Shown here in pieces: positions 9,801-17,675 of a DNA stretch of 64,000 nucleotides. The first letter of the stretch is position 1. Each line of letters begins with the position of its first letter. A model generated the notes under the pieces. That model saw nothing but the letters and a program-made list of their open reading frames with translations, did no database searches and was not told where the DNA came from. A program made the position numbers and the translations under genes. Source of the DNA: Flavobacterium pisciphilum. GTDB taxonomy: Bacteria; Bacteroidota; Bacteroidia; Flavobacteriales; Flavobacteriaceae. Where the stretch lies: contig NZ_JAJJMO010000001.1 of assembly GCF_020905345.1 (NCBI RefSeq), positions 2,356,001 to 2,420,000 on the forward strand. Reading direction: 5' to 3'.

Positions 9801-12506
9801 ACCGTATTTTGTAGGCTCAGGCGATTTTACTCCCACATAAGTAGTATAAGGCGAATAGGTTGTCGAGATAACATCTGTACTAAAATCACCACCTTCTTCA
9901 TACACTTTGGTAATAAAAGCAGCTCTTAGCATTCCTGGTGCTTGTCCTTGTAATTTAGGTTCTATGTTTACAGATGCTCTTCCGTTTGCATCTAGTTTAC
10001 CTGAGAAAATATTAATTTCTTCAGTACTAAACTGACGTACTAAATCATCAAAAACATATTTCTCATAGCCTTTAAAAGTCGTACTCTGCTGTGAAAATTT
10101 TGCTTGCATTTCTACATTCAAATTTTTAGCAATAGCTCCATGAAGCCATGTAACTTCAAGATTACTTGTATTTGGATATGAAGAAGATAATATAGCTCTC
10201 TTGAAACTATTTTTAATTTTTAAACGGTTTGGCTTAATTGTTTCAATTTTTATGCTCTTGTAGTATTTTGCTCCCCCTACACTTACCATTGCTTCCCAAT
10301 TTCCAGTAGGCGCTTCTGCGTCTGTAGGCACTGTAAAGGCATAATGATTCAGTTCATTTGATTTTTGAACTGTTTGATAGGTTACTTTTCCATTAGGATC
10401 CGTTAATCTAAATTTTATCGGATGTGATTTTGGTAACTTATTTGCTGCATCATTAAGTATAAATGATAAATACAAATTATCCCCCGGACGCCAAACTCCA
10501 CGCTCACCGTAGATATATCCTTTTAATCCTTTTTGCAAAGTCTCTCCAGCAACATCAAAATTACTTACCGACAATGAATTCCCATCATCAAGTTTTACAT
10601 AAGTGGATTGAGTTCCTAAGGTAACAATAGCAAAATAAGCAAACTTATCTAATTGAAAAGAAGCAATTCCTTCGCTACTTGTTGTTCCTGTTGCTAATTT
10701 TTGTTGCTGAAAGCTATATAAATCTACTCTCGCATTCGAAACCGGCTCTGTAGTTATTATATTATTTACTACAAACAAATACGATTTATTCTCTCCTCTT
10801 TTGGCAATTACACCCAAATCTGAAGCTAGAATATTAGTTCCAATTTTTGCATTATAATAATAAGAACCTGTACAAGGATCTTGACTTTCTCTCCATTCGT
10901 AATCATCATAATAATAGTCATCGTATGAATTACCACTATAATTTACATCATTCTCATCAACATCTTCTTCTTCCGTTTCATCTGAATCAGGTTCGTTAGT
11001 TTCACATTTATACAATGAATATGCTTTTTTATAGGAGAACTCTACTCTATAAATTGCCCCTGGTTCTGGCGTAATTATTTTGGACAAATCCAAAGCATAC
11101 GTATTCCATTTAGTTGGATTAACTAAGGGGTTATCTTTAAGATTAAGTGTTGTTTTTGCAACAGGCTGAGCCACTCTTTTTAAATTTTGAGCGCCATTTA
11201 GTTCGTTATTCTGAAGAAATTGTAAGATATTGTTTTTATAAATCTTATAAACTTTTACATCTACAGCACCCAGATTTACTGCCTCAAAATTCAATTTTAA
11301 ATTATTGGAACTTGGCAAAATTGTTCCGTTTTTTATAAATCTAATATTTGGTTTTATTTGATCGAAAGAAATCTTCTCTGTATAATTCTCAGCCATTTTT
11401 CGACCATACTGACTCTCTATTCCTTGAAAAACTTCTAATAACAATTCACCTGTTACTATCTGGTCAGATACAGGTTCTTCTACAACTTCTTGCACTACTG
11501 GCTCAGCTACTGCAACACTGTCAACAGCACTGCTATCTACAGCAACTGCAGTTGTATCTACAACCGCAACTTCATGTACTACTTCTTGAACCTGAGCTTG
11601 TTTTTCGTTACTGAAATAAACTTTTAAGATATTTCCTTGAGTTGAAAATTTTAAATTGTTTGTATTTTGTATCGCTACCAATCCCTTAAAATCCTGTCCT
11701 TTCTCTAATGGCTCAGAAAAATTAATTAATACTGATTGATTATTTTCATCCGGAATTTCAACTTTTATAATTTTGAAGTCATTTATTGCAGTAATCGGAA
11801 AATCCATTTTTCCTTTTTGATCGATATCAAAATCGTTTCCGTCGTAAGAAATTTCAAGGTTACTTGCTGCCGAAAAACGCTGAATACTATCAATAATAAA
11901 CTTAAACTCTTTTCCTGAAGTAGCTGTTTTATCAAATTTAATATTGAGATTCTTTCCGTTTTGACTAGCCAAAACTAATTTCTTTGCTGTCTCTACATCT
12001 ATATTATCGGCTGTTTTTAATACACAATTTAGATATTGGTATTCCTTACTATAGGATTGCACATCCAAAGTATTTACTATAAAATCTTGTTTGATTGTTT
12101 TAACAGTAAAATTAAATTTAGAAAGGTCTTTATCATCATCTCCTTTTTTTGGAAGTGTAATAAGCTTATCCAAGTTTAATGTAACTTGATATTCTGTTCC
12201 TGCTTTCAGCTTTTTTTCTGGAATAAAAGCCACTGTATTACTCGAAAGTGCAATTACTTTTCCATCAACACTTGGTGAAATATCAAATAAGTCACTATCC
12301 AATTCCTGATTAATTTTCCAATCTTTTTTCTCAAAAGCCAAAACAACACGTATATCCGATTGAGACGAAACAATCCCTCCCGTAAAACTTGTTATATACT
12401 CTTTGAATAATGAAAAATCAGAATTGAAATCGGAAGCAGATTTTCTTCCACAAGCCTGAAAAATAAAAAACACAAAAAACACGTAAACTAATCCTCTTGT
12501 TTTCAA
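6840..12506 (-). CDS. Alpha-2-macroglobulin family lipoprotein with thioester motif
   Basis: Very large (1888 residues) periplasmic lipoprotein of the bacterial A2M family, thought to trap proteases after bait-region cleavage and paired with PBP1C. The signal peptide ends in the lipobox FQAC (Cys 19). Repeated macroglobulin beta domains fill the N-terminal two thirds. The thioester motif GCVEQ has its cysteine at residue 1445, followed by the alpha-helical toroid domain (LSSMNRLRETKG, AYVLAGQKSAAS). Two low-complexity insertions stand out: a Val/Ala/Asp/Ser-rich stretch near residues 306-350 and an acidic, tyrosine-rich stretch near 500-548 flanked by cysteines. It is upstream of pbpC on the same strand. 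Confidence 0.95.
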   Translation of the reverse strand: MKTRGLVYVFFVFFIFQACGRKSASDFNSDFSLFKEYITSFTGGIVSSQSDIRVVLAFEKKDWKINQELDSDLFDISPSVDGKVIALSSNTVAFIPEKKLKAGTEYQVTLNLDKLITLPKKGDDDKDLSKFNFTVKTIKQDFIVNTLDVQSYSKEYQYLNCVLKTADNIDVETAKKLVLASQNGKNLNIKFDKTATSGKEFKFIIDSIQRFSAASNLEISYDGNDFDIDQKGKMDFPITAINDFKIIKVEIPDENNQSVLINFSEPLEKGQDFKGLVAIQNTNNLKFSTQGNILKVYFSNEKQAQVQEVVHEVAVVDTTAVAVDSSAVDSVAVAEPVVQEVVEEPVSDQIVTGELLLEVFQGIESQYGRKMAENYTEKISFDQIKPNIRFIKNGTILPSSNNLKLNFEAVNLGAVDVKVYKIYKNNILQFLQNNELNGAQNLKRVAQPVAKTTLNLKDNPLVNPTKWNTYALDLSKIITPEPGAIYRVEFSYKKAYSLYKCETNEPDSDETEEEDVDENDVNYSGNSYDDYYYDDYEWRESQDPCTGSYYYNAKIGTNILASDLGVIAKRGENKSYLFVVNNIITTEPVSNARVDLYSFQQQKLATGTTSSEGIASFQLDKFAYFAIVTLGTQSTYVKLDDGNSLSVSNFDVAGETLQKGLKGYIYGERGVWRPGDNLYLSFILNDAANKLPKSHPIKFRLTDPNGKVTYQTVQKSNELNHYAFTVPTDAEAPTGNWEAMVSVGGAKYYKSIKIETIKPNRLKIKNSFKRAILSSSYPNTSNLEVTWLHGAIAKNLNVEMQAKFSQQSTTFKGYEKYVFDDLVRQFSTEEINIFSGKLDANGRASVNIEPKLQGQAPGMLRAAFITKVYEEGGDFSTDVISTTYSPYTTYVGVKSPEPTKYGMLETRKMNRFDVVTVDENGRPKAVRNLEVKVYKTEWRWWWDASSDNLSNYNSSNATISYKTFRVNTDASGKGSFQFALTDEEWGRYLIRVSDEVSGHASAITVNIDWPIWSGKTRNTDASTANMLVFSTDKKNYAVGEKAQISFPSSEGGRALVSIENGSKVVQTLWVNTQKGETKVDVPITGAMAPNVYFNITLLQPHASTKNDSPIRMYGIVPIEVIDKTTILAPAISMPDVLKPEQTFPVKVSEKTGKEMTYTIAVVDEGLLDLTRFKTPNAWDSFYVREALGVKTWDVYDDVIGAYGGKVNQIFSIGGDQDLGGGKAKKANRFKPVVIYLGPFKLKKGETKTHQIKLPKYIGSVRTMVVAGDANTSAYGSVEKATPVRSPLMVLASLPRKISPSEKVTIPVTIFAMEKNIKNVTVQIKTSSGLRVIGSSTQGLTFAQPDEKMAYFNLEVGSLTGIAKVQVIATSGKEKSVYDVEIDMTNPNPVTNTYTDVILEPNSSKTIVWKTFGVSGSNKAKLEVSSMPTINLNGRLQFLIQYPHGCVEQTTSSVFPQLFLNDVADIDVTRQQLIQKNVTAGIVRLGSFQLSNGGLPYWQGNAIADDWGSSYAGHFMIEAEKKGYILPINFKSKWLSYQQKEAKQWRFEVRYGNDLAQAYRLYTLALAGSSDLSSMNRLRETKGISNETKLRLAAAYVLAGQKSAASALLLSSKIDDESTNYNYYYYGSSDRNRAMALETMLLLNQKQKAFAMATKLAKNMASDQWMSTQTTAYSLYAMSKFSLNNGVKGIDVQFSSAGKTQSIKTNKTVADRSLVVKTGSNSVTLKNNKKNTIYVRVLNTGILPIGQENVIQSNVSAAIVFKNRKGGVINVSRITQGTEFVAEVTVRNQTNERVENVALTQILPSGFEIVNTRFTDYGDATNNIADYIDIRDDRTNFYFGLKAGESKVFKILLNASYLGNYYLPGLQCEAMYDNTFLARTKGFWVEVVK

Positions 12507-12655
12507 GTTAGTATCGAATTAAAAGTTACAAAATAAGATTACACATAAAGATCTTAACATTTTAAAATCAAAATATGATTTATTAAATGCCCTTTATATG
12601 TAATAAAAGTACTGTAAATTTTAATTACTTCTAAAAGAAAACCCAGTTGTTTAAA

Positions 12656-12763
12656 TTATTTCCTCCTTTTTGCAAAAAAACGCTTCATTAAATCCAAAAT
12701 TTGATTTACAACAACCCAGCGAATAAATACATAATCTCGAGAAGTTTCTAGTTTAAAAAACAT
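12656..12763 (-). pseudogene. Remnant duplicate of the tadA 3' end
   Basis: Minus-strand codons spell DLMKRFFAKRRK followed by stop, identical to the last 12 residues of TadA (13438-13881). The preceding residues (RWVVVNQIL against RGVMANEAA) are recognisably related but diverged. Nucleotides are nearly identical over the last 26 coding bases. The fragment reads back to an ATG at 12763 (35 residues) but lacks the deaminase core. It lies immediately downstream of the SUKH-like gene, so that gene sits between a full tadA and a copy of its tail. Confidence 0.75.
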
Positions 12764-12770
12764 CTTTATT

Positions 12771-13403
12771 CTAAAACTCTGTTCCTAGTTTAGACAAAAC
12801 TTTATCCATTTCTATAAAATGCTCTTTTGTGTTTGCAGAATAAAACAATTGATAATTACTCATAATCACAATTACATCATCATCATAATTACCATAAAAG
12901 CTTATTCCTTCAAGCCATTGCTTTAATGAAATACCTTTGTTTTTGAAATTTTTACTAATAAAATTCAACTCATGTTGTTCTAATTCAGAAAATGAATCGC
13001 ATGTAAATTCCAGCGCATAACTAGCCTGAAGAAAAGCCATTGCAGTAAAGAAATCCATTAAAGTTTCCGTTTCTAAGTTCCATTCTTTTTCATCAGTACT
13101 CATAAAAACCGGAGGATTCGGTTTTGACAAATCATCTTTATGAATTCCCCAAACACAAGCCTTCTGATTTTCAGAATAAAATATCAAATAATTATTATGC
13201 TTATAATATTGAAAACGCTCAGGAATAATTAATAAATCTTGTGTTTGATTTAAACTTTGAATTTTCCCCAATTCGGTATAATAATCAATAAATACCTGTG
13301 GAAGTTCCCCAAAGATATCTTTGACAATTTGAATCTCATCATTAGTAAAACCATTAGGTTCTACAATGTGAAATAGTTTTTTTATTATTGAAAAATCATT
13401 CAT
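12771..13403 (-). CDS. SMI1/KNR4 (SUKH)-like protein
   Basis: Cytoplasmic, 210 residues, no signal or membrane segment. The pattern fits the SUKH superfamily: an early FGELPQVFIDYYTELG helix (about residues 31-46), LIIPERFQYY, then NYLIFYSENQKACVWGI followed by DDLSKPNPPVFM. Many SUKH proteins are immunity proteins for contact-dependent toxins, but others are general, and no toxin gene is adjacent. It is flanked by tadA (35 bases upstream) and by the tadA 3' remnant downstream, suggesting insertion as a cassette. The family assignment rests on pattern recognition. Confidence 0.65.
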   Translation of the reverse strand: MNDFSIIKKLFHIVEPNGFTNDEIQIVKDIFGELPQVFIDYYTELGKIQSLNQTQDLLIIPERFQYYKHNNYLIFYSENQKACVWGIHKDDLSKPNPPVFMSTDEKEWNLETETLMDFFTAMAFLQASYALEFTCDSFSELEQHELNFISKNFKNKGISLKQWLEGISFYGNYDDDVIVIMSNYQLFYSANTKEHFIEMDKVLSKLGTEF

Positions 13404-13437
13404 AGTAATTATTTACAAGAGCAAAATAGGAACAAAA

Positions 13438-13881
13438 CTACTTCCTTCTTTTTGCAAAAAAACGCTTCATAAGATCTGCTGCTTCATTTGCCATTACTCC
13501 ACGAACAACAACTGTTTTAGGATGCAGTTGGGTTCCCATTTTTTCGTAACCTCGGTGTTCATCACTAGCTCCAAAAACAATTTTAGAAATCTGACTCCAA
13601 TATAAAGCACCTGCACACATCTGGCAAGGTTCCAGCGTTACATAAAGCGTACAATCTTTTAGATATTTTCCGCCTAAAAAATTAGCTGCTGCAGTTATAG
13701 CTTGCATTTCGGCATGAGCTGTAACATCATTTAACAATTCGGTTAAATTATGACTTCTTGCAATTACTTTATTATCAATTACAATAATAGCTCCAACAGG
13801 AATTTCATCTTTATCAAATGCCATTTCGGCTTCTTGTAAAGCCTTTTTCATAAAATACTCGTCAGTAAAAATATCTATCAT
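13438..13881 (-). CDS. tadA: tRNA-specific adenosine deaminase TadA
   Basis: Zinc enzyme that converts A34 to inosine in tRNA-Arg(ACG). At 147 residues it is of normal length. The zinc and catalytic motif TAHAEMQAI (HAE) and the second motif PCQMCAGAL (PCxxC) are both present, and the C terminus ends DLMKRFFAKRRK, the basic helix that contacts tRNA. It is divergent from the TonB-like gene. A tail duplicate of this gene occurs at 12656-12763. Confidence 0.93.
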   Translation of the reverse strand: MIDIFTDEYFMKKALQEAEMAFDKDEIPVGAIIVIDNKVIARSHNLTELLNDVTAHAEMQAITAAANFLGGKYLKDCTLYVTLEPCQMCAGALYWSQISKIVFGASDEHRGYEKMGTQLHPKTVVVRGVMANEAADLMKRFFAKRRK

Positions 13882-13942
13882 GAAACAAAAATACAGTTTT
13901 AGTAACTATTTATTATTACATTTATTTTTTGATATAAAAATT

Positions 13943-14806
13943 ATGGAGACAAAACATAAAATAACGATTCCAGAACCCTGCCATGAAAACTGGGACGAAA
14001 TGACTCCAAAAGACAATGGAAGATTCTGTTCGAGCTGTACAAAAACTGTAGTCGACTTCACAAAAATGCTGCCTAATGAAATTCAACATTTTTTTGCTGC
14101 AAATCAGAACAAAAGTGTTTGTGGGAGATTTAAAAATTCTCAATTAGACACGACAACCATTCAAATTCCAAGTCTCGTACTTTATTCACAAACACATTAT
14201 CACAAAATGTTTTTATTAGCTTTGTTTATCGCTATGGGAACTACATTGTTTAGCTGCCAAGATAAAAATGGAGATAAGAAAAAAATAAATAAAGTAGAAA
14301 TTGTCGGTAATTCCTCAACTCAGGAAAAAATTATGGTTGGAAAAATTAAAGTTAGTGGAAATGAATCAACTCAGATTCCGCCTCCACCACCTCCAAAAAA
14401 CAATCAGGTTAAATTTGTAAAACCATCTCCTATAAATCGTGTCGAAACCACTAAAGATAAAAAACAATCTTCAAATAAAATTAAAGAAGATGATTCCGTA
14501 TTTACTACAGGTGCAGTATTGCAGACAAATGCAGAATTCCCTGGAGGTATTGATCCATTTTACACCTTTTTTGGAAATGAATTTAAAGCACCGGAAAATA
14601 CAAATGCCAAAAATCTAAAAATTAGAATCTCCTTTGCAGTAGAAAAAAACGGAACTTTGTCATATATTGAATCAGTACCTGCTATTGATAAAACAATAGA
14701 AAATGAAATCATTAGAGTTTTAAACTTATCACCAAAATGGCAGCCGGGAGAATCTAATGGAAAAAAAATAAGAATGCAATATTCCTTACCAGTTGTATTG
14801 GAATGA
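13943..14806 (+). CDS. TonB C-terminal domain protein with N-terminal cysteine motif
   Basis: 287 residues from the METKHKITIPEPC start, which I prefer to an in-frame ATG at 13880 that would overlap the tadA start. The N-terminal cytoplasmic part has spaced cysteines (EPCHENW, RFCSSCTK, SVCGRF), a segment seen in many flavobacterial envelope proteins. One transmembrane helix follows (about residues 90-105, FLLALFIAMGTTLF), then a charged and proline-rich linker with PPPPPP, then a TonB_C-like domain from EFPGGIDPFY to YSLPVVLE. It probably spans the inner membrane and contacts outer-membrane partners. The actual client is unknown. Confidence 0.75.
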   Translation: METKHKITIPEPCHENWDEMTPKDNGRFCSSCTKTVVDFTKMLPNEIQHFFAANQNKSVCGRFKNSQLDTTTIQIPSLVLYSQTHYHKMFLLALFIAMGTTLFSCQDKNGDKKKINKVEIVGNSSTQEKIMVGKIKVSGNESTQIPPPPPPKNNQVKFVKPSPINRVETTKDKKQSSNKIKEDDSVFTTGAVLQTNAEFPGGIDPFYTFFGNEFKAPENTNAKNLKIRISFAVEKNGTLSYIESVPAIDKTIENEIIRVLNLSPKWQPGESNGKKIRMQYSLPVVLE

Positions 14807-14836
14807 GATCTCAGATAAAATTTAAATTTAAAACCG

Positions 14837-14844
14837 TAAATTTG
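14837..14844 (+). promoter_or_regulatory. -7 element for dxs
   Basis: TAAATTTG lies only 14 bases before the dxs ATG, so the transcript leader would be under 10 bases. Confidence 0.5.
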
Positions 14845-14858
14845 TTTTTTACTCAAAA

Positions 14859-16640
14859 ATGAAAAACAATTTACTTTCAACTATAAATAATCCAGCCGAT
14901 CTACGTCTGTTACAAGAAACACAACTTCCTCAAGTTGCTCAGGAATTACGTGATTTCATCATTGATATTGTTTCTGTAAAAGAAGGTCACTTAGGCGCTA
15001 GTCTTGGTGTTACTGAACTTACTATTGCATTGCATTACGTATTTAACACTCCTGATGATTTATTGGTTTGGGATGTTGGACATCAAGCTTACGGGCATAA
15101 AATATTGACTGAAAGAAGAGAAAACTTTCATACTAACCGTCAACTTCATGGTATTTCAGGCTTCCCTAAAAGAGCCGAAAGTATATATGATACCTTTGGC
15201 GTAGGTCATTCCTCTACCTCTATATCGGCAGCATTGGGAATGGCAATTGCATCTAACTTAAAAGGAGATTTCGACAAACATCATATTGCTGTAATTGGCG
15301 ATGCATCGATTGCATCGGGAATGGCTTTTGAAGGTTTAAATCATGCTGGGGTAACCGATGCTAATTTATTGGTTATTCTTAATGACAATGCTATCGGAAT
15401 AGACCCAAGTGTCGGTGCTCTTAAAAAATATCTTACTGCTGTAAAAGAAGGAAAAAACCCGAAGAAAAATAATATGATTAAATCATTGAATTTTGATTAT
15501 TCGGGACCTATTGATGGCCATGATCTTTTTGCTTTGATAAAAGAATTAAAACGATTAAAAAACACAAAAGGACCAAAATTCCTTCACATCGTAACAACCA
15601 AAGGAAAAGGATTACTGCAAGCCGAAGAAAATCAGGTTCAATATCATGCTCCTGGGAAATTTGATGCTTCGACTGGTGAAATCATTCCTAAAATCGAGGA
15701 CAATCTTCCTCCGAAATATCAAGATGTTTTTGGATTAACCATTTTAGATTTAGCGCAGAAGAATGAGAAAATTGTTGGTATTACACCTGCAATGCCCTCA
15801 GGAAGTTCTCTCAAATTTATGATGGATGCTTTTCCTAAACGCGCCTTTGATGTGGGTATTGCTGAACAGCATGCAGTAACACTTGCAGCTGGAATGGCTA
15901 CTCAAGGAATGATTGTGTATTGCAATATCTACTCTACTTTTTTACAACGTGCGTATGACCAAGTTATACATGATGTAGCTTTACAAGATTTACCAGTTAT
16001 ATTTTGCCTTGACAGAGCTGGTCTGGTTGGAGAAGATGGTGCAACTCACCATGGTGTTTTTGATATCGCTTATTTGCGTTGTATCCCTAACATGATAATT
16101 TATGCTCCACTAAACGAAATAGCATTACAAAACATTTTGTATACTGCACAATTAGGATTAAACCATTCAATTGCGATTCGATATCCTAGAGGACGTGGCG
16201 TAATTACTGATTGGCAAAAGAATTATTTTAAGAATTATGCTACAATCGAAATTGGAGCTGCAACTTGTCTTAAAGACGGTAGTCTAACTGCAGTTTTATC
16301 TTCTGGAACAATTGGAAATAATGTGATAACTGCATTGCAAAATAGCAATAATCCAAGTACTATTGCTCACTATGATTTCCCATTCATCAAACCATTAGAT
16401 GACAAATTATTACATTCTATTTTTGAAAAATTTAAAAACATAATTACTATTGAAGATGGGGTAATAAATGGTGGCTTTGGAACTGCAATTTTAGAGTTTT
16501 CTGCCCTTCATAATTACAATGCTAAAATAAAAACATTGGGGGTTCCTGACGCTTTTATTGAACATGGAACTGTTACCGAATTACAACAATTATGTAATAT
16601 TGACGTTAAAAGTTTAGAAAATCTTTTTTCTCTTGGTTAA
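14859..16640 (+). CDS. dxs: 1-deoxy-D-xylulose-5-phosphate synthase
   Basis: Cytoplasmic thiamine-diphosphate enzyme joining pyruvate and glyceraldehyde-3-phosphate, the first step of the MEP isoprenoid pathway. It has 593 residues, slightly shorter than the usual 620. Domain I contains WDVGHQAYGHKILTER and the ThDP/metal motif GDASIASGMAFEGLNH...NDN, where GDG is GDA. Domain II has the conserved glutamate in DVGIAEQHAVTLAAG and the RAGLVGEDGATHHGVFD loop. Domain III follows, from about residue 460. It is upstream of, and probably separate from, the DUF3078 gene. Confidence 0.96.
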   Translation: MKNNLLSTINNPADLRLLQETQLPQVAQELRDFIIDIVSVKEGHLGASLGVTELTIALHYVFNTPDDLLVWDVGHQAYGHKILTERRENFHTNRQLHGISGFPKRAESIYDTFGVGHSSTSISAALGMAIASNLKGDFDKHHIAVIGDASIASGMAFEGLNHAGVTDANLLVILNDNAIGIDPSVGALKKYLTAVKEGKNPKKNNMIKSLNFDYSGPIDGHDLFALIKELKRLKNTKGPKFLHIVTTKGKGLLQAEENQVQYHAPGKFDASTGEIIPKIEDNLPPKYQDVFGLTILDLAQKNEKIVGITPAMPSGSSLKFMMDAFPKRAFDVGIAEQHAVTLAAGMATQGMIVYCNIYSTFLQRAYDQVIHDVALQDLPVIFCLDRAGLVGEDGATHHGVFDIAYLRCIPNMIIYAPLNEIALQNILYTAQLGLNHSIAIRYPRGRGVITDWQKNYFKNYATIEIGAATCLKDGSLTAVLSSGTIGNNVITALQNSNNPSTIAHYDFPFIKPLDDKLLHSIFEKFKNIITIEDGVINGGFGTAILEFSALHNYNAKIKTLGVPDAFIEHGTVTELQQLCNIDVKSLENLFSLG

Positions 16641-16679
16641 AAATAATTATTTTGCGGACCCAAAACAAAAAGTGCCATA

Positions 16680-17675
16680 ATGAAATTATACCATTTACCT
16701 ATTTTAATATTTTTTTTATTTTGTTCATCTAAAAATTTCGCCCAGAAATCTTTAATTCAAACTCAATTAACGCCAGTAATTCAAACTCAATTACCAGACA
16801 CACAATCTAATTGGGCTAAAAAAAATAAATTAGGTTTTGACATTACTCAAATTGCTTTTGTTAACTGGAGTGCCGGAGGTACCAGCTCTATTTCAGGGCT
16901 GTTTAAAGGGGAATTTTCAAGAGTATACACAAAAGACAATCATAAATGGGCAAATGAACTTCTTTTGAAATATGGTTTAAATAAACAAGATGGAATTGAA
17001 TTACGTAAAACTGATGATGCTTTTCAATTTAACTCCACTTATGGTTTCAGAAGAGATACACTTTCAAATTGGTATTATTCAGCAAAATTTAATTTAAATT
17101 CACAATTCACTAATGGATATTCTTATCCAAATACTGATATTCCTATTTCCAAACTCTTTGCTCCAGCTTATGTGTTCTTAGGAGCAGGAGCTGAGAATGC
17201 TAATAAACAAAGAAATCGTACTTTTTATTTCTCACCAATTACTTTAAAAACCACATTGGTATTAGACCAAACTTTGGCAAACCAAGGAGCTTTTGGTGTT
17301 AGAAAAGCCACTTATATTGAAGACCCTCTAGATCCTAACAATAAGATTCTAATTGAAAATGGTCAGAAAATAAAAGCTGAATTTGGTATTTTATTAACTG
17401 CATACACGAAAAATGAAATTTTCAAAAATATATTTTTCGAAAACCGTCTAAGCTTATATACCGATTACCTCAATAGATTCGGAAATGTCGACATCGACTA
17501 TGACACTCGTTTAGACTTAGTTGTAAATCAATATGTGAAAGCTAACGTTGGTGTACATTTTGTTTATGACGACGACATTAAATCTAAAAAAGAAGTCGAT
17601 GGTGCACAAGTTACCCAAGGACCTAAAGCACAATTAAAACAAGTTCTAGGAGTTGGTGTTGTATATGCCTTCTAA
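16680..17675 (+). CDS. DUF3078 domain protein
   Basis: 331 residues with a signal peptide (residues 1-21, ILIFFLFCSSKNFA-Q). The conserved opening WAKKNKLGFDITQIAFVNW followed by SAGG is typical of DUF3078, a Bacteroidota envelope family predicted to form an outer-membrane beta-barrel. The C terminus ends in an aromatic strand (GVGVVYAF), as expected for BAM-inserted proteins. It lies 39 bases after dxs and converges with the dGTPase, whose stop is adjacent (17676). Molecular function unknown. Confidence 0.85.
   Translation: MKLYHLPILIFFLFCSSKNFAQKSLIQTQLTPVIQTQLPDTQSNWAKKNKLGFDITQIAFVNWSAGGTSSISGLFKGEFSRVYTKDNHKWANELLLKYGLNKQDGIELRKTDDAFQFNSTYGFRRDTLSNWYYSAKFNLNSQFTNGYSYPNTDIPISKLFAPAYVFLGAGAENANKQRNRTFYFSPITLKTTLVLDQTLANQGAFGVRKATYIEDPLDPNNKILIENGQKIKAEFGILLTAYTKNEIFKNIFFENRLSLYTDYLNRFGNVDIDYDTRLDLVVNQYVKANVGVHFVYDDDIKSKKEVDGAQVTQGPKAQLKQVLGVGVVYAF

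Noticed and set aside
13880..13943. Upstream start for the TonB-like protein
   Set aside because: It would overlap the divergent tadA start codon and add a hydrophobic segment not fitting the conserved METKHKITIPEPC opening.
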